Notes under the pieces: model-generated
Database searches by the model: none
What the model was told of the DNA's origin: nothing
Seen by the model: only the letters and a program-made list of their open reading frames with translations
Shown: one piece after another, positions 9,897 through 26,383 of the stretch
How the letters are laid out: each line of letters begins with the position of its first letter
Numbering within the stretch: position 1 is the first letter of the stretch
Assembly (NCBI RefSeq): GCF_024793895.1
Contig: NZ_JANUSB010000008.1
Coordinates: 1-34,283 of the forward strand
Length of the DNA stretch: 34,283 bases
Source of the DNA: Serratia sp. AKBS12
Lineage (GTDB): Bacteria; Pseudomonadota; Gammaproteobacteria; Enterobacterales; Enterobacteriaceae
Direction of reading: 5' to 3'
Made by a program: the position numbers and the translations under genes

Positions 9897-12800
9897 ATGG
9901 TTTACTCCTATACCGAGAAAAAACGCATCCGTAAGGATTTTGGTAAACGTCCACAAGTTCTGGACATACCATATCTCCTTTCTATCCAGCTTGACTCGTT
10001 CCAGAAGTTTATCGAGCAAGACCCAGAAGGGCAGTACGGCCTTGAGGCCGCATTCCGTTCTGTATTCCCAATCCAGAGCTACAGTGGCAATTCGGAGCTG
10101 CAATACGTTAGCTACCGTCTTGGTGAGCCGGTGTTCGACGTCAAAGAGTGCCAGATTCGTGGTGTGACGTTCTCTGCACCGCTGCGCGTCAAACTGCGCC
10201 TGGTAATCTACGAGCGAGAAGCACCGGAAGGTACGGTTAAAGACATCAAGGAACAAGAAGTCTATATGGGCGAAATTCCGCTCATGACCGACAACGGTAC
10301 CTTTGTGATCAACGGTACTGAGAGGGTTATCGTATCTCAGCTGCACCGCAGCCCTGGCGTATTCTTCGACAGCGATAAGGGTAAAACCCATTCATCGGGT
10401 AAGGTGCTGTATAACGCACGTATTATCCCTTACCGTGGTTCCTGGCTGGATTTCGAGTTTGACCCGAAAGACAACCTGTTCGTGCGTATTGACCGTCGCC
10501 GCAAACTGCCTGCGACCATCATTCTGCGCGCGCTGAACTACACCACTGAGCAGATCCTTGACCTGTTCTTTGAAAAAATTACGTTCGAGATTCGTGATAA
10601 CAAGCTGCAGATGGAGCTGGTTCCAGAGCGTCTGCGTGGTGAGACCGCTTCGTTTGATATCGAAGCCAACGGCAAGATCTACGTAGAGAAAGGCCGTCGC
10701 ATCACCGCTCGTCATATCCGTCAGCTTGAAAAAGACGAAATCCAGAGCATTGAAGTACCGGTTGAGTACATCGCGGGCAAGGTTGTTGCGAAGGACTACA
10801 TCGATACCAATACCGGCGAACTGATCTGTGCTGCCAACATGGAGCTGTCGCTGGATCTGTTGGCCAAACTGAGCCAGTCAGGCCACAAGCGTATTGAAAC
10901 GCTGTTCACCAACGATCTGGACCACGGTGCGTACATTTCTGAAACCGTACGCGTCGACCCGACTAACGATCGTCTGAGCGCGCTGGTAGAGATCTACCGC
11001 ATGATGCGCCCTGGTGAGCCGCCAACGCGCGAAGCTGCTGAAAGCCTGTTCGAGAACCTATTCTTCTCGGAAGACCGCTACGATCTGTCTGCGGTTGGCC
11101 GTATGAAGTTCAACCGTTCCCTGCTGCGCGACGAGATCGAAGGTTCGGGTATCCTGAGCAAAGACGACATCATTGAAGTGATGAAGAAGCTCATCGATAT
11201 CCGTAACGGCAAAGGCGAAGTGGACGATATCGACCACCTCGGCAACCGCCGTATCCGTTCCGTTGGCGAAATGGCAGAGAACCAGTTCCGCGTAGGTCTG
11301 GTTCGTGTTGAGCGTGCGGTTAAAGAGCGTCTGTCACTGGGCGATCTGGATACCCTGATGCCTCAGGACATGATCAACGCCAAGCCGATTTCGGCGGCGG
11401 TGAAAGAGTTCTTCGGCTCCAGCCAGCTGTCTCAGTTTATGGACCAGAACAACCCGTTGTCAGAGATCACGCACAAGCGTCGTATCTCCGCATTGGGCCC
11501 GGGCGGTCTGACCCGTGAACGCGCCGGCTTCGAAGTGCGAGACGTACACCCGACCCACTACGGTCGCGTATGTCCAATCGAAACGCCGGAAGGTCCGAAC
11601 ATCGGTCTGATCAACTCCTTGTCCGTGTACGCACAGACCAACGAGTATGGCTTCCTGGAAACCCCGTACCGCCGCGTGCGTGACGGTGTGGTTACCGATG
11701 AAATCAACTACCTGTCTGCCATTGAAGAAGGCAACTTCGTTATCGCCCAGGCGAACTCCAACCTGGATGACGAAGGTCGCTTCGTGGAAGACCTGGTCAC
11801 CTGTCGTAGCAAGGGCGAATCAAGCCTGTTCAGCCGCGACCAGGTTGACTATATGGACGTATCGACCCAGCAGGTTGTCTCCGTTGGTGCTTCACTGATT
11901 CCATTCCTGGAACACGATGACGCCAACCGTGCATTGATGGGTGCGAACATGCAACGTCAGGCGGTTCCTACCCTGCGTGCTGACAAGCCGCTGGTTGGTA
12001 CCGGTATGGAACGTGCCGTAGCCGTTGACTCCGGCGTTACCGCCGTAGCCAAGCGTGGCGGTGTGATCCAGTACGTGGATGCTTCCCGTATCGTTATCAA
12101 GGTTAACGAAGACGAGATGTATCCGGGCGAAGCAGGTATCGATATTTATAACCTGACCAAGTACACCCGTTCGAACCAGAACACCTGCATCAACCAGATG
12201 CCGTGTGTCAACCTGGGTGAGCCAATCGAGCGCGGCGACGTACTGGCAGATGGCCCGTCCACCGATCTGGGTGAGCTGGCGCTGGGTCAGAACATGCGCG
12301 TCGCATTCATGCCGTGGAACGGCTACAACTTCGAAGACTCCATCTTGGTCTCCGAGCGCGTGGTACAGGAAGATCGCTTCACCACCATCCATATTCAGGA
12401 ACTGGCGTGCGTGTCTCGCGACACCAAGCTGGGGCCGGAAGAGATCACTGCTGACATCCCTAACGTGGGTGAAGCTGCGCTCTCCAAACTGGATGAGTCC
12501 GGCATCGTGTATATCGGTGCTGAAGTGACCGGTGGCGATATTCTGGTTGGCAAGGTAACGCCGAAGGGTGAAACCCAGCTGACGCCAGAAGAGAAGCTGC
12601 TGCGCGCGATCTTCGGTGAGAAAGCGTCTGACGTTAAAGACTCTTCTCTGCGTGTGCCAAATGGCGTTTCCGGTACGGTTATCGACGTGCAGGTCTTCAC
12701 CCGCGATGGCGTGGAAAAAGACAAGCGTGCGTTGGAAATCGAAGAGATGCAGCTGAAGCAGGCGAAGAAAGACCTGACTGAAGAACTGCAAATCCTGGAA

Positions 12801-13925
12801 GCCGGTCTGTTTGCACGTATTCACGCGGTGCTGGTTGCCGGCGGCGTTGAAGCTGAGAAGCTTGCCAAGCTGCCACGCGATCGCTGGCTGGAACTGGGTC
12901 TGACCGACGAAGACAAGCAAAACCAGCTGGAACAGCTGGCAGAGCAGTACGACGAACTGAAATCCGACTTCGAGAAGAAGCTGGAAGCCAAGCGTCGCAA
13001 GATCACTCAAGGCGACGATCTGGCACCTGGCGTGCTGAAAATCGTCAAGGTGTATCTGGCGGTTAAACGTCAGATCCAACCGGGTGATAAGATGGCAGGC
13101 CGCCACGGTAACAAGGGTGTTATCTCCAAGATCAACCCGATCGAAGATATGCCTTACGATGAAAACGGCACGCCGGTTGACATCGTACTGAACCCGCTGG
13201 GCGTACCATCACGTATGAACATCGGTCAGATCCTGGAAACCCACCTGGGTATGGCTGCCAAAGGTATCGGTGAGAAAATCAACCAGATGCTCAAGCAGCA
13301 GCAGGAAGTGGCCAAACTGCGTGAGTTCATCCAGAAAGCGTACGATCTGGGTGATGACGTTTGCCAGAAAGTTGACCTGAACACCTTCAGCGATGACGAA
13401 GTATTGCGTCTGGCCGAGAACCTGAAAAAAGGTATGCCAATCGCAACGCCAGTGTTCGATGGTGCGAAAGAAACTGAAATCAAGCAACTGCTGGAAATGG
13501 GTGGCATCCCGACTTCTGGTCAGATTACGCTGTTCGATGGCCGTACCGGTGAGCAGTTCGAGCGCCAGGTTACCGTTGGCTATATGTACATGCTGAAACT
13601 GAACCACTTGGTTGACGATAAAATGCATGCCCGTTCAACCGGCTCTTACAGCTTGGTTACTCAGCAGCCTCTGGGTGGTAAAGCGCAGTTCGGTGGTCAA
13701 CGCTTCGGTGAGATGGAAGTGTGGGCGCTGGAAGCATACGGCGCGGCTTACACCCTGCAGGAAATGCTTACCGTTAAGTCGGATGACGTTAACGGGCGTA
13801 CCAAGATGTACAAAAACATCGTGGATGGCGATCACCGCATGGAACCAGGCATGCCGGAGTCCTTCAACGTGCTGTTGAAAGAAATCCGCTCGCTCGGTAT
13901 CAACATCGAACTGGAAGACGAGTAA
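9897..13925 (+). CDS. rpoB: DNA-directed RNA polymerase subunit beta
   Basis: Beta forms one pincer of core RNA polymerase and, with beta', the active centre and DNA channel. The start at 9897 ([19 protein letters not shown]) follows GAGGAA and gives 1342 residues with E. coli numbering throughout. The rifampicin pocket reads [20 protein letters not shown] with D516, H526 and S531 all wild type, so no classical resistance substitution is present. The active-site blocks [13 protein letters not shown] and [14 protein letters not shown], and the C-terminal [26 protein letters not shown], are intact. A few surface changes from E. coli occur, for example in the 1150-1190 region. It is co-transcribed with rpoC across a structured 118-base spacer. 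Confidence 0.99.
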   Translation: MVYSYTEKKRIRKDFGKRPQVLDIPYLLSIQLDSFQKFIEQDPEGQYGLEAAFRSVFPIQSYSGNSELQYVSYRLGEPVFDVKECQIRGVTFSAPLRVKLRLVIYEREAPEGTVKDIKEQEVYMGEIPLMTDNGTFVINGTERVIVSQLHRSPGVFFDSDKGKTHSSGKVLYNARIIPYRGSWLDFEFDPKDNLFVRIDRRRKLPATIILRALNYTTEQILDLFFEKITFEIRDNKLQMELVPERLRGETASFDIEANGKIYVEKGRRITARHIRQLEKDEIQSIEVPVEYIAGKVVAKDYIDTNTGELICAANMELSLDLLAKLSQSGHKRIETLFTNDLDHGAYISETVRVDPTNDRLSALVEIYRMMRPGEPPTREAAESLFENLFFSEDRYDLSAVGRMKFNRSLLRDEIEGSGILSKDDIIEVMKKLIDIRNGKGEVDDIDHLGNRRIRSVGEMAENQFRVGLVRVERAVKERLSLGDLDTLMPQDMINAKPISAAVKEFFGSSQLSQFMDQNNPLSEITHKRRISALGPGGLTRERAGFEVRDVHPTHYGRVCPIETPEGPNIGLINSLSVYAQTNEYGFLETPYRRVRDGVVTDEINYLSAIEEGNFVIAQANSNLDDEGRFVEDLVTCRSKGESSLFSRDQVDYMDVSTQQVVSVGASLIPFLEHDDANRALMGANMQRQAVPTLRADKPLVGTGMERAVAVDSGVTAVAKRGGVIQYVDASRIVIKVNEDEMYPGEAGIDIYNLTKYTRSNQNTCINQMPCVNLGEPIERGDVLADGPSTDLGELALGQNMRVAFMPWNGYNFEDSILVSERVVQEDRFTTIHIQELACVSRDTKLGPEEITADIPNVGEAALSKLDESGIVYIGAEVTGGDILVGKVTPKGETQLTPEEKLLRAIFGEKASDVKDSSLRVPNGVSGTVIDVQVFTRDGVEKDKRALEIEEMQLKQAKKDLTEELQILEAGLFARIHAVLVAGGVEAEKLAKLPRDRWLELGLTDEDKQNQLEQLAEQYDELKSDFEKKLEAKRRKITQGDDLAPGVLKIVKVYLAVKRQIQPGDKMAGRHGNKGVISKINPIEDMPYDENGTPVDIVLNPLGVPSRMNIGQILETHLGMAAKGIGEKINQMLKQQQEVAKLREFIQKAYDLGDDVCQKVDLNTFSDDEVLRLAENLKKGMPIATPVFDGAKETEIKQLLEMGGIPTSGQITLFDGRTGEQFERQVTVGYMYMLKLNHLVDDKMHARSTGSYSLVTQQPLGGKAQFGGQRFGEMEVWALEAYGAAYTLQEMLTVKSDDVNGRTKMYKNIVDGDHRMEPGMPESFNVLLKEIRSLGINIELEDE

Positions 13926-13937
13926 TCGTCGTTCCGG

Positions 13938-14013
13938 CTCTGGCTCCCGGCCTTAGGGAGCCAGAGGGTGGTTGTTCAGGTCACACGGGTACCCACGGCG
14001 GTTGTGGGTACCC
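13938..14013 (+). repeat. Two perfect hairpins in the rpoB-rpoC spacer
   Basis: The first stem pairs 13938-13948 with 13956-13966 (11 bp, 7-base loop). The second pairs 13987-13996 with 14004-14013 (10 bp, 7-base loop) and each of its arms contains the palindrome GGTACC. No T-tract follows either, so they are unlikely to be terminators; RNA processing or stability is possible. Confidence 0.75.
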
Positions 14014-14043
14014 AACAGGTTTAACTCCGACAGGAGCCAATCC

Positions 14044-18270
<4,227 letters not shown>

Positions 18271-18310
18271 GTCATCGCTATCCCTGACTGCACATTAAGC
18301 AGTAAATGAC

Positions 18311-18344
18311 AAAAGCCCTGGCTATCCTAGCCGGGGCTTTTTGT
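18311..18344 (+). terminator. rpoBC operon terminator
   Basis: A long stem, AAAAGCCC plus GGCTA (18311-18324) pairing with TAGCC plus GGGCTTTT (from 18328), has a TCC loop, one T-G pair, and a T5 tract. It lies 40 bases after rpoC. Confidence 0.95.
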
Positions 18345-18380
18345 TGTACAGTGCCGTAAAGTTAAAATAACGGGATAGGC

Positions 18381-19736
18381 ATGGACACCTCAACTACGGT
18401 CAGCGCCGCTGCTCCAGCGGATTGCGATATACCCACACAAAGCCAGTCAATTGGCTACTCACCGGCACGGGCTCGGCGCGCGGCCTGGGGCAGCTTCGTT
18501 GGCGCGGTAGTCGACTGGTACGATTTTTTACTGTACGGAATAGTTGCCGCTCTGGTTTTCAACACCGAATTCTTTCCTCAGATAAGCCCGACGATGGGCA
18601 CGCTGGCAGCGTTTGGCACCTTCGGCGTCGGTTTCCTGTTTCGTCCATTAGGTGGCATGGTATTTGGCCATTTCGGTGACAAACTAGGCCGTAAACGCAT
18701 GCTGATGATTACCGTCTGGATGATGGGGATTTCCACGGCATTGATCGGTCTGCTGCCGTCGTTTGACGCGATCGGCTGGTGGGCGCCGGTACTACTGGTG
18801 ACGCTGCGTGCGATACAAGGCTTTGCCGTTGGCGGCGAATGGGGTGGTGCAGCCTTGCTGGCGGTAGAAAGTGCACCAAAGAAGAAACAGGCTCTGTATA
18901 GCAGCGGCGTACAGATCGGCTTTGGTGTCGGGCTGCTATTGGCAACCGGCTCGGTGTCCCTGGTAAGCCAGTTTACGTCGGACGAGGCGTTTATCAGCTG
19001 GGGTTGGCGTCTGCCGTTTATCTTCAGCCTGGTGCTGGTCGCTATCGCCTGGTGGATCCGTAACGGCATGGATGAGTCGCAGGAGTTCGAGGCCAATAAA
19101 ACCTTGCACGACAGGGCGGAAAAAATTCGCCACTTCCCAATTTTCGAAGCCTTGCGCCAGAATCCCAAAGCCTTTTTGCTGATCATCGCCCTGCGCTTTG
19201 GCGAGTTGTTGACGATGTATATCGTGACGGCCTTTGCCATGAACTACTCCACCACTCACCTTGGCCTTTCACGCGATATATTTCTCAATATCGGCCTGTT
19301 GGTGGGGGCGGTGAGCTGCGTATCGATCCCGTGTTTTGCCTATCTGGCCGATCGCTTTGGCCGACGCCGGATATACGTTACCGGGGCGTTAATCGGGGTC
19401 GTCAGCGCGATACCGTTTTTTATGGCGTTAGAGAGTCGTAATACCCTGCTGATCGTTTTCTTCGCCATCATGCTCGGCAATATGGCGCATGACATGCTCG
19501 TCAGCGTGCAGCAGCCAATGTTCACCGAACTGTTCGGTACCGCCTACCGTTACAGCGGCGCAGGGGTTGGCTATCAGGTCGCCAGCGTGGTCGGGGGCGG
19601 TTTTACACCATTTATCGCCGTATTGCTGGTGCAGTTTATGGACGGTTCCTGGCACCTGGTGGCGGCCTATCTGGCAATGGGCTGTCTGCTTTCGGCCATT
19701 ATCGGGATGAGAATGAAGCCGCAGGTGGCAGAATAA
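18381..19736 (+). CDS. shiA: MFS transporter, metabolite:H+ symporter family, ShiA-like
   Basis: An inner-membrane proton symporter of 451 residues with about 12 hydrophobic segments. It belongs to the MHS branch of the major facilitator superfamily (ProP, KgtP, ShiA). Near the N-terminus it reads GSFVGAVVDWYDFLLYG (38-54), and loop 2-3 has the signature GHFGDKLGRKR (96-106), repeated in the second half as LADRFGRRR. RAIQGFAVGGEWGGAALLAVESAP and YRYSGAGVGYQVASVVGGGFTPF resemble E. coli ShiA, the shikimate importer, so shikimate or a related acid is the likely substrate; dehydroshikimate, alpha-ketoglutarate-like acids or betaines cannot be excluded. The N-terminus is about ten residues longer than ShiA. 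It lies between rpoC and the thi operon, where E. coli has htrC instead. A possible promoter (TTGTTG 18341-18346, TAAAAT 18363-18368) would leave only a very short leader. Confidence 0.85.
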   Translation: MDTSTTVSAAAPADCDIPTQSQSIGYSPARARRAAWGSFVGAVVDWYDFLLYGIVAALVFNTEFFPQISPTMGTLAAFGTFGVGFLFRPLGGMVFGHFGDKLGRKRMLMITVWMMGISTALIGLLPSFDAIGWWAPVLLVTLRAIQGFAVGGEWGGAALLAVESAPKKKQALYSSGVQIGFGVGLLLATGSVSLVSQFTSDEAFISWGWRLPFIFSLVLVAIAWWIRNGMDESQEFEANKTLHDRAEKIRHFPIFEALRQNPKAFLLIIALRFGELLTMYIVTAFAMNYSTTHLGLSRDIFLNIGLLVGAVSCVSIPCFAYLADRFGRRRIYVTGALIGVVSAIPFFMALESRNTLLIVFFAIMLGNMAHDMLVSVQQPMFTELFGTAYRYSGAGVGYQVASVVGGGFTPFIAVLLVQFMDGSWHLVAAYLAMGCLLSAIIGMRMKPQVAE

Positions 19737-19850
19737 AGGCTCTCGCCCCAGCGATGCGAGCCTGCTGATTAGCGGTAAGCGGAAGACAGGTTCCGGTCGC
19801 GCGTTCTGCCTGATATGGGCGGGGTACCCCGGTTGGCTTCGGGAATGATA

Positions 19851-19883
19851 ACCAACGGCGTCACTATAACGCCGCTGGTTTTT
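19851..19883. terminator. Terminator between convergent shiA-like gene and thiH
   Basis: An 11-bp stem with one A-C mismatch (19851-19861 with 19869-19879) is followed by TTTTT on the plus strand. On the minus strand the trailing TTATCATT is weaker. It lies between two convergent genes and may serve both. Confidence 0.75.
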
Positions 19884-19955
19884 CATGCCAGCTCGGTTTT
19901 AACATGTTGCGCGGCGTTTCCAGCACTTTCCTGGTCACGCCGAAAACATTGCAGC

Positions 19956-21089
19956 TTATTGCGTGACGCGTCCCAGAAAACTATCCCAATCCTTCCATAC
20001 CGGTTGCAAACCAGCATCGCCGATCGCCTGCGCCACTTGCTGGGGCGTACGCCCGTCATGCGGTTCAAACTGTTCCAGCTCTGGTGCGACGTCATCGGCA
20101 TAACCCCCAGGCTGGGTTTTTGAGCCAGCGCTGACGCTATTAATCGCCAGCGGGATCACATGATCGCGGAAGTGAGGCGATTCCCGCGTCGACAGCGACA
20201 GTTCAACGTCAGGGGCAAACAGCCGGAATGCGCATATCAATTGCACCAGTTGCGCCTCGCTCATCAGCGATGCCGGTTCGATGCCGCCAGCACAGGGCCG
20301 CAGTCGCGGGAACGAGATCGAATAACGGCTCTGCCAGTACGTCTGTTGCAGGTAAAACAGGTGTTCTGCCAGCATGTAACAATCGGTCCGCCAACTGTTG
20401 GACAGGCCGATGAGCGCGCCGAGGCCGATCTTGTCGATCCCGGCACGGCCAAGCCGATCCGGCGTTGCCAGCCGCCAATGGAAATCCTGTTTCTGCCCAC
20501 GCAGATGGTGCTGCAAATAGGTCGCCGGGTGGTAGGTTTCCTGATAAACCAGCACGCCGTCCAGGCCCAGCGTTTTCAGTTCGGCATAATCCTCCTGCGA
20601 CATTGGCTGCACCTCCATCATCAGCGAGCTGAAACGAGAGCGAATGTATGGCAGGTGACGACGAAAATATGCCATGCCGACCCGAGTTTGATGCTCGCCG
20701 GTGACCAGCAGCAGGTGTTCGAACCCCAGCGCCTTGATTGCCGTGCATTCCCGCTCGATTTCAGCGGCATCCAGAGTTTTGCGCTTGATGCGGTTACTCA
20801 TCGAAAAGCCGCAGTAGGTACAATCATTGGCGCACAGGTTGGACAAATATAGCGGTACGTAAAAACTCACCACGTTGCCGAAGCGTTGACGAGTCAGCAA
20901 CTGGGCGCGCTGTGCCAGCGGTTCCAGATAACCGGCTGCGGCCGGTGAAATCAGCGCCATAAAATCGTCACGCGTCAGTTTTTCGGCATTGAGCGCGCGT
21001 TCGACGTCATGCGCGGTTTTGCTATTGATGCGCAGGGTGATATCGTCCCAATCCAGCCGTTGCCAGCGTTGACTGAAATCCTGGGTCAT
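19956..21089 (-). CDS. thiH: 2-iminoacetate synthase ThiH
   Basis: ThiH is a radical SAM enzyme that cleaves tyrosine to dehydroglycine (2-iminoacetate) and p-cresol, supplying the C2-N3 unit of the thiazole ring. The 377 residues equal the family norm. The cluster motif CANDCTYC places cysteines at 86, 90 and 93 (CX3CX2C). The blocks [13 protein letters not shown] and [19 protein letters not shown] are typical. It is the last gene of the thiCEFSGH operon and overlaps thiG by four bases. Having ThiH rather than the glycine oxidase ThiO means the pathway uses the anaerobic-capable route and produces p-cresol. Confidence 0.97.
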   Translation of the reverse strand: MTQDFSQRWQRLDWDDITLRINSKTAHDVERALNAEKLTRDDFMALISPAAAGYLEPLAQRAQLLTRQRFGNVVSFYVPLYLSNLCANDCTYCGFSMSNRIKRKTLDAAEIERECTAIKALGFEHLLLVTGEHQTRVGMAYFRRHLPYIRSRFSSLMMEVQPMSQEDYAELKTLGLDGVLVYQETYHPATYLQHHLRGQKQDFHWRLATPDRLGRAGIDKIGLGALIGLSNSWRTDCYMLAEHLFYLQQTYWQSRYSISFPRLRPCAGGIEPASLMSEAQLVQLICAFRLFAPDVELSLSTRESPHFRDHVIPLAINSVSAGSKTQPGGYADDVAPELEQFEPHDGRTPQQVAQAIGDAGLQPVWKDWDSFLGRVTQ

Positions 21090-21868
21090 GGGTGCGCCTC
21101 CTCGCTCTGGCTGAGAAACGCCGTCAGCGGGCTTGACGCTACCGCACTGCGCCGGCGACTGCCCAAACCGGCCTGGCGCGCCAGTTCGCCGGCTTCCAGC
21201 GCCAAACGGAATGCGTGCGCCATTTGCAGCGGATCGCGTGCCACGGCGATGGCTGTATTGACCAACACCGCGTCCGCCCCGAGCTCAATGGCTTCCAGCG
21301 CGTGGCTCGGTGCGCCAATGCCGGCGTCCACCACCACCGGCACATTGGCTTGTTCAATGATGATCTCCAGAAAATCGCGGGTACGCAGCCCTCGGTTGGA
21401 TCCGATCGGTGCCCCCAGCGGCATCACCGCAGCGCAGCCGGCTTCTTCCAACCGCTTGCACAATACCGGATCGGCGCCGCAGTAGGGCAGGACGACAAAC
21501 CCTTCCTTGACCAGCATTTCCGCCGCCTTCAGCGTTTCGATCGGATCTGGCAGCAAGTATTTTACATCCGGATGAATTTCGAGTTTTACCCAGTGTGTTC
21601 CCAGCGCCTCACGTGCCAGACGAGCGGCAAATACCGCTTCTGCCGCGGTTTTTGCGCCAGAGGTATTGGGCAACAGACGCACGCCAAGCCGTTGCAGCGG
21701 CGCCAGAATGGCATCGTTACCGCCGTGCAGATCAACGCGCTTCATAGCCATGGTCACCAACTGCGAACCGGAAGCCTGTAGCGCGTCGAGCATCAATGCC
21801 GGGGTGGCGAATTTGCCGGTGCCGGTAAATAAACGCGAAGTAAAGTGGGTATCGGCGATTTGCAGCAT
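21086..21868 (-). CDS. thiG: Thiazole synthase ThiG
   Basis: ThiG condenses 1-deoxy-D-xylulose 5-phosphate, 2-iminoacetate and sulfur from ThiS thiocarboxylate into the thiazole phosphate moiety. The start at 21868 ([20 protein letters not shown]) gives 260 residues. The frame is open further upstream only because it runs in another frame through thiS. The Schiff-base lysine is K95 in [19 protein letters not shown] and [22 protein letters not shown] form the TIM-barrel phosphate site. One base separates it from thiS, and it overlaps thiH at its end. Confidence 0.97.
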   Translation of the reverse strand: MLQIADTHFTSRLFTGTGKFATPALMLDALQASGSQLVTMAMKRVDLHGGNDAILAPLQRLGVRLLPNTSGAKTAAEAVFAARLAREALGTHWVKLEIHPDVKYLLPDPIETLKAAEMLVKEGFVVLPYCGADPVLCKRLEEAGCAAVMPLGAPIGSNRGLRTRDFLEIIIEQANVPVVVDAGIGAPSHALEAIELGADAVLVNTAIAVARDPLQMAHAFRLALEAGELARQAGLGSRRRSAVASSPLTAFLSQSEEAHP

Positions 21869-21869
21869 G

Positions 21870-22070
21870 TCAGCCTCCGGCAATCGCTTGAAAAAGCAGA
21901 ATGTCATCACCGTCTTGCACCCAATGGCTGTCCCATTCGGCACGCGGGATAATGGTTTGATTAATCGCCAGCGCGGTACCCGGCTGGTGGCGGTCGAGCC
22001 GTTCCAGCAACGCGCTGATGCTGAGGGGCTGCGCAAGTTCCAGCGGACTGTCATTGAGCAGAATCTTCAT
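21870..22070 (-). CDS. thiS: Sulfur carrier protein ThiS
   Basis: This 66-residue beta-grasp (ubiquitin-like) protein is adenylated at its C-terminal Gly-Gly by ThiF and carries sulfur as a thiocarboxylate to ThiG. The C-terminus AIAGG and the length equal E. coli. The start at 22070 (MKILLNDSP) overlaps the thiF stop by four bases (ATGA), and the stop lies one base before thiG. An in-frame upstream codon would add five residues inside thiF and is unlikely. Confidence 0.96.
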   Translation of the reverse strand: MKILLNDSPLELAQPLSISALLERLDRHQPGTALAINQTIIPRAEWDSHWVQDGDDILLFQAIAGG

Positions 22071-22831
22071 GGTTGCGCTCCGCATATCGGGCAGCTATGC
22101 GCCTTGCTGAGTTGCAACGTACTCCAACTGTGCTGCTTGCCGTCGAACAGCCGCAGTTTGCCGCTGAGCGCGGAAGGCATGCCCGCCAGCATCTTGATTG
22201 CTTCCAGTGCCTGTAAGGTACCGATTACGCCAACTACCGGGCCAAGCACGCCGGCGGTACGGCAGTTGCGCTGTGGTTCGGCATGTTCGGGGTACAGGCA
22301 GGCATAGCATCCCTGGCTGTAGGGCGGTTCGATAACCAGTAACTGGCCGCTGAAACCGACCGCGCTGCCGCTGATTAACGGCTTGCCGGCGGCAACGCAG
22401 GCCTGATTCACCGCATGACGCGTTGTCATGTTGTCGCTGCAATCCAGCACCAGGTCGGCGCGGCGCACTGCGGCAGTCAGTTCTTCGCCGTGCAGGCGCT
22501 GTTCCAACGCGATCGATTCTACCAGCGGGTTCAACGCTTGCAGGTGGCGCTGCGCCAAACGCGCTTTACCTTGCGGCACATCGGCGCTGCGATAGAGAAT
22601 TTGCCGCTGCAGGTTGGTCAGGTGCAGTTTGTCGTCGTCGGCCAGCAACAGCGTACCGACGCCGGCGGCAGCGAGATACAATGCGGCGGGCGAACCCAGC
22701 CCGCCCAGGCCGACGATCAGCACGCTGGCGCGCTTGATGCTTTCCTGGCCTTGTGGGCCAATGTCTTCCAGCAACAGCTGCCGGCTGTAACGTAAGAACT
22801 CCCGAACGTTAAGAGACGGAGAATTAAGCAT
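22067..22831 (-). CDS. thiF: ThiS adenylyltransferase ThiF
   Basis: An E1-like enzyme that adenylates the ThiS C-terminus. The 254 residues contain the nucleotide-binding GLGGLGSPAA at 41-50, LADDDKLHLTNLQRQIL at 63-79, and the conserved DCSDN at 130-134. Zinc ligands are C175, C178, C247 and C250. The cysteine corresponding to E. coli C184, which forms a persulfide adduct with ThiS, is C190 in RNCRTAG. It lies four bases after thiE and overlaps thiS by four. It could be confused with the related MoeB, but the operon settles the role. Confidence 0.96.
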   Translation of the reverse strand: MLNSPSLNVREFLRYSRQLLLEDIGPQGQESIKRASVLIVGLGGLGSPAALYLAAAGVGTLLLADDDKLHLTNLQRQILYRSADVPQGKARLAQRHLQALNPLVESIALEQRLHGEELTAAVRRADLVLDCSDNMTTRHAVNQACVAAGKPLISGSAVGFSGQLLVIEPPYSQGCYACLYPEHAEPQRNCRTAGVLGPVVGVIGTLQALEAIKMLAGMPSALSGKLRLFDGKQHSWSTLQLSKAHSCPICGAQP

Positions 22832-22835
22832 GGCG

Positions 22836-25431
<2,596 letters not shown>

Positions 25432-25544
25432 CTACAAGTCGGGTGAGTTGGGAAAATTGCTTGTCTGGAGCTCGGAGGGAGTAACGATGTTAGCCGATCG
25501 GCAGGCGATTGCTGAAGATTGGCGGCCTGCCGGCGGTGATAGAT

Positions 25545-25662
25545 TACTCTTGTTCCCTTCGCGGGTATTAACCCGATCAGGTTCCGCGGATCCCGAATTA
25601 ACGGTCTCAGCCTGGCCGACTTTTAAAAAAAGCGCGACGCTAGGCACTCCGACAAGAGCCCC
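25545..25662 (-). promoter_or_regulatory. TPP riboswitch (THI element) upstream of thiC
   Basis: On the minus strand, GGCTCTTGTCGGAGTGCC starts the aptamer and pairs with ACAAGAG at its end (P1). The core contains CTGAGA, TTCGGGATCCGCGGAACC and CTGATCGGGTTAATACC then GCGAAGGGAA, the conserved pyrimidine- and pyrophosphate-sensing segments. The 120 bases between the aptamer and thiC (25423-25544) hold one strong hairpin (25500-25506 with 25525-25531) without a T-run. Control is therefore more likely at translation or by Rho than by an intrinsic terminator, but I cannot decide this from sequence. Confidence 0.95.
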
Positions 25663-25663
25663 C

Positions 25664-25691
25664 AGTATAGAAGGGCGTTTAAAAACTACAA
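25664..25691 (-). promoter_or_regulatory. thiC operon promoter
   Basis: On the minus strand TTGTAG (25691-25686) and TATACT (25669-25664) are 16 bp apart. Transcription would begin right at the riboswitch 5' end (near 25657-25660). The -35 lies in the T-tract of the rsd terminator. Confidence 0.7.
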
Positions 25692-25728
25692 GCCTCACGC
25701 GCATATTTCAGAATGGAGCGCGTGAGGC
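25681..25728 (-). terminator. rsd terminator
   Basis: A perfect 11-bp stem (25692-25702 with 25718-25728), read on the minus strand, is followed by TTGTAGTTTTT. It ends the rsd transcript 40 bases after its stop codon and directly abuts the thiC promoter. Confidence 0.88.
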
Positions 25729-25768
25729 CAGCGGTTATTGCGCTGCCGCGCCAGGGCAGCAAGAAAGA

Positions 25769-26284
25769 TCAGGCAGGATGAGGCAGCGTTTTGTTACTGG
25801 CCGGGTCGGGGTCGTCCTGCTGCCAGGTCTCCGTCGCCAGCAGGATCAGACGATCTTCCAGCGCAAAGCGGGCGGCCAGCGCCTCACCGATGTCCGACAA
25901 TGCCTGATGAAACTCCAGGCACAGATCCTGGTCGATCTCGGTATCGGAATAGCGATCGTGAAACGCCATCACCTGTTCGGTGTTGATCCATAATTTGGGA
26001 TAGATCTGGGTGGCCAGCGCCATTTTTGGGCTACCTGCGCCTTCCACTTGTTTGATAATTCTGTCATAGATATGAAAATGCCCTGCGGAGAGATAGTCCA
26101 CCAGATTATGGCAAAAGTTCTCCAGCGCTTTTTCATTCAGCGGCGTATGCTTTTCTTTGTTCGGTTTGATCCCTACGAGGGTGCAGTAGGCGACGAGTAA
26201 CTGCTTGCGCGCCTCAAGCCATTGATCAACTAATTCATTACTACCACCAACGCGCTGAGTCAGGCTTTCCAAATGGTTGAGCAT
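25769..26284 (-). CDS. rsd: Regulator of sigma-70, Rsd
   Basis: Rsd is an anti-sigma factor that binds region 4 of RpoD in stationary phase, favouring alternative sigma factors. In E. coli it also stimulates SpoT hydrolase when HPr is unphosphorylated. The 171 residues are about 13 longer than E. coli Rsd (158), the difference being at the C-terminus. The conserved helices start [33 protein letters not shown], then [22 protein letters not shown] and [26 protein letters not shown] precedes the start. It is a monocistronic gene divergent from nudC, as in E. coli. Confidence 0.95.
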   Translation of the reverse strand: MLNHLESLTQRVGGSNELVDQWLEARKQLLVAYCTLVGIKPNKEKHTPLNEKALENFCHNLVDYLSAGHFHIYDRIIKQVEGAGSPKMALATQIYPKLWINTEQVMAFHDRYSDTEIDQDLCLEFHQALSDIGEALAARFALEDRLILLATETWQQDDPDPASNKTLPHPA

Positions 26285-26383
26285 TTTTGACTCCGTAAGT
26301 AAGAAAAAGTAACGGTAAGTTATGAAAATGTAACAACACCGATTTCTAGAGTGCCAGTGAAGCTGAGGTTGTGCAACAACGAT

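Noticed and set aside
11397..11514. Possible rifampicin resistance substitutions
   Set aside because: The residues at the classical positions 516, 526 and 531 are the sensitive-type D, H and S.
11892..13106. Long minus-strand open frame inside rpoB
   Set aside because: Antisense shadow of highly biased rpoB codons; low-complexity composition and no start signals.
13972..14043. Extended N-terminus for RpoC through the spacer
   Set aside because: The spacer forms hairpins, and GTG at 14044 with CAGGAG upstream matches the known start.
20160..20852. Plus-strand open frame across thiH
   Set aside because: Antisense shadow in GC-rich coding DNA; thiH is intact on the other strand.
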